Shown here in pieces: positions 61,561 through 64,000 of a stretch of 64,000 nucleotides of DNA. A program made the translations under genes and the position numbers. The notes under the pieces were generated by a model. The model saw only the letters and a list, made by a program, of their open reading frames with translations, made no database searches and was not told where the DNA came from. Position 1 is the first letter of the stretch. Each line of letters begins with the position of its first letter. Source of the stretch: Otis tarda (lineage: Eukaryota > Chordata > Aves > Otidiformes > Otididae); contig CM048576.1 in assembly GCA_026413225.1 (NCBI GenBank), positions 876,501-940,500 on the forward strand, read 5' to 3'.

Positions 61561-64000
61561 ATAGCTTGGGGACGAGAGCTCAGACGAAGAGATATCCCCA
61601 GCTCCCTGCCAGCTTGTTCAGCTCAAACAGAGGCGCTCAAGAAGAGGGGTCTGAGGTACACCGAAGCAAATAAAAGCTACTCCTTTAAAAACACATGGTG
61701 GACATCCAGGTTGAGTATTCTATTGGGGTACAAGCCCAGAAGATTGTGCACAAAGTCTTGACTTTTGGGGATGCTAGGAAGGATATGGCACGATGGTGCC
61801 CCCAGGAGCAGTTGCATTTAGAGAAATCCTGCCCCTGGCAGCCAGTACCTGCCCAGGGATAGAAGGCCGCAGGATAAAAAGTAGCAAGTAAATGAAATGC
61901 ATGGGAATTAATCTGAGAAGATCCAGTTTGCAGCTTATTAGCTAATTGATATGCAAAAATAAGAGGCTAATTTTTAAAGCGCATTTAACCCTATGAGTAG
62001 ATTTCTTATTTATTTCCTTGAAGGTGCCAGAACGCACCACCAAGGAATCTCTGCAAGTATTCCCCAATAACTTGCCAAAAATGACTTGACCTTGGCCAGA
62101 AGCCCCCCAAGTCCAAGGGAAAAACTCCCTCCCAGCCTTCCTGGCAGCCTGCTAAAATGCCAGAGACACCAATTAATGCCAATTGCTTCATTTACTTCCT
62201 TGATAGACTCTGATCTGGATTGATCCATGGGCTCAATCTTGTTGTTGAGGATAATATTTCTCATTTTAAGACATAAATCTCCCTCTTACTTATCAATGCA
62301 AAGATTTGTAGAGTTAATAGGTGCTGGCAGTATCTGTAATTCCACATGCTGAAGTCGGGCAGCAATCTCGGGGCTAGCGAATGGCCTTCCCTATGAGAAA
62401 AAAAATCTTATTTGATTAAAAAACGCAAGACCAACAACATTTCTCTAGTTTATTGCAAGGATGAATTGAAGTCTTGGCCCTATTAAGCTGATAACAAAAT
62501 CGGCTTCAGCGGGGCCGGGGTTTGCATGGAAATGTCTGCAGAAATAGCCCGTGATGGTTTGGCATCTTGTTTTTTTTACGGGGGGGGAAGCCAAGACCTC
62601 TGGGGATGAGCAAACTCAGCCTGTGGGCGAATAAATAATCTTAGACCTGCCAAATTCTCCCTGATGCAAATGAAAAGAGGCTTGCAGTGGGAATTGCCTT
62701 CCGTGCCTTGATGCTATTATGTGATAGAGTTTTTAGGTTCAGGTCTTCAAGGCATCTCTTCTTCCACGTCTCTAATCCTTTTCCCCCTTAGCATTCAGCC
62801 CCTCTAATGATTGGACACAACTCTGATGATCTTCCCCAACGCCGCTCCCAAAATCCGGCTTCATCACGTCGACGGCGCGGGGAAGCGGCAGCTGGCTTGC
62901 CAACTCCTTCTGCTTTCAAGAGCACTTGGAAATCACTGCGGCTCGGGGCAGAAAGCTCATTTGGCAGGTGCAGGCAGGCAGCAGAACAACTGCTGGCCAT
63001 CTGCTCTTTTGCTCGGGCTTGTATTTCTAATCGTGTCTTCAGGACACAGACGATGCTCGGGGCCCCTCCAGCAGTGGAAAATTTAAATAAATGTTGTTGC
63101 CTCTGTGGTTTCCTTCTCTGGTCCATCGGGGATCTTGCAGGGTTTTCCCCCTTGGTCCTGCTTGTGGCTGTGCGCAGGATGTCCATCTGTCTACTGGCTT
63201 CCCACTTAATTTGGGAACGGGTTTAGGCAATTTCAGACAAAATCTGGTCATGGTCTTGAAGATCCTTCATGTATTGTGGCAAATCCCCTGCCTGTGATGC
63301 TGCCATGGGGATCCCACCAACACCACAGAAACACTTACATAAATAATGCTACGGAGCAGAAAACAACGAAATTTTGGTGCCTTTTGGAGCCACATCTCCA
63401 AATCTCTCATCCAAAGTGCTGCATTTCACAGCAGCAAACTAAAGGGAACAAAATTCACTGGGAAAACACCCCAGGTCTGGTTTTCACAATGCTGCAAAGC
63501 AGTGGCTGGTGGCAAAGGTGTCTCAGCAAGAATCAAATGGGCTAGGAGACATCTTCCCAATTCCCTCCCTGACAAACCGAAGATGACGTGAAGGATGGTC
63601 AGCGTGTGTAGATCCGCTGCATTTTCTATGGAGGTAATAAAATTGATTTCAGGTAGGAATTATCTTCCTTTTTTTTTATAGTGAAAGAGGCAAAAATACA
63701 TATCCATGAAAAGATGAGTGGTGTGGGCACCTTATCTCTGGGGAAGACATGATCAAGCCTAGTGTGGAAAGGGGATTAAATACACCCAATTCACCGAAAC
63801 CTGTTGTCACAGAGGCAAATTTCACAGGTACAGGAATAAATCCCCTGCAGTCATGTGACTGGCAGATTATATTTGTCCGATAGCATTCTTCAAAACACCC
63901 ATAACTAAGATTTCTCCTGCTGGTCCATGGAATGGAGCGGGATTTCGGCAGGTTGGGTCCCCACTCAAAGTGATTACCAAATCCTGCCCATCACAGAGCA
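61561..64000. other. noncoding stretch, no gene recognised
   Basis: An AT-rich patch at about 61880-62000 carries AGCTAATTGATATGCAAAAATAAG, and an octamer ATGCAAAT sits near 62664. A small CpG-richer patch lies at about 62840-62900. No coding domain, RNA gene or transposon is recognised up to the window edge. Confidence 0.55.

Noticed and set aside
1..64000. Prokaryotic operon, phage, CRISPR array or endogenous retrovirus
   Set aside because: No long co-directional frames, regular spacer-repeat arrays, LTR pairs or gag/pol-like frames are visible on either strand.

Overview
The window looks like noncoding vertebrate nuclear DNA, most likely from a bird or another sauropsid. No complete or partial protein-coding gene, rRNA, tRNA, CRISPR array or intact mobile element could be recognised. 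Long open frames are absent: the two longest are an antisense frame through a duplicated repeat block and a frame made only of a 6-bp repeat. There are no closely packed co-directional genes with ribosome-binding sites, so a prokaryotic origin is excluded. The sauropsid assignment rests on eroded CR1 LINE fragments (about 51.4, 52.7, 55.2 and 61.5 kb), one MIR/CORE-SINE-like remnant, and the lack of any young interspersed repeat. This is inference; no database search was possible. The window could be intergenic or a long intron.

Layout. 1-11.9 kb is single-copy sequence with short AT-rich islands holding homeodomain, SOX and POU-type motifs (near 1.5, 1.9 and 9.15 kb), a 30-bp alternating pyrimidine-purine tract (5.5 kb) and a GC-rich hairpin (8.9 kb). 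11.9-14.25 kb holds the clearest structural event: two (GGGAT)n minisatellites, each followed by a similar flank and then by one copy of a ~170-bp module about 87% identical to the other. 14.25-23.9 kb is single-copy, with candidate regulatory islands near 14.8, 16.8 and 17.1 kb. A 6-bp satellite whose unit type changes along its length lies at 23.92-24.18 kb. 24.2-51 kb is mostly featureless apart from scattered palindromes, a G-quadruplex motif (39.97 kb), a MEIS/TGIF-type palindrome (44.1 kb) and AT-rich islands (35.4, 38.1 and 48.5 kb). 51-62 kb carries the ancient transposon fossils, interleaved with AT-rich blocks that include a POU-dimer-like palindrome (54.47 kb) and a perfect 20-bp palindrome (57.88 kb).

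Interpretation. The pattern of many small TAAT/ATTA-, octamer- or SOX-containing islands in gene-free DNA with few repeats is what regulatory deserts around developmental genes look like in birds. I cannot name the target gene, and conservation cannot be measured from one sequence. The 'conserved element' calls are therefore hypotheses. Small exons lacking a recognisable domain cannot be excluded.
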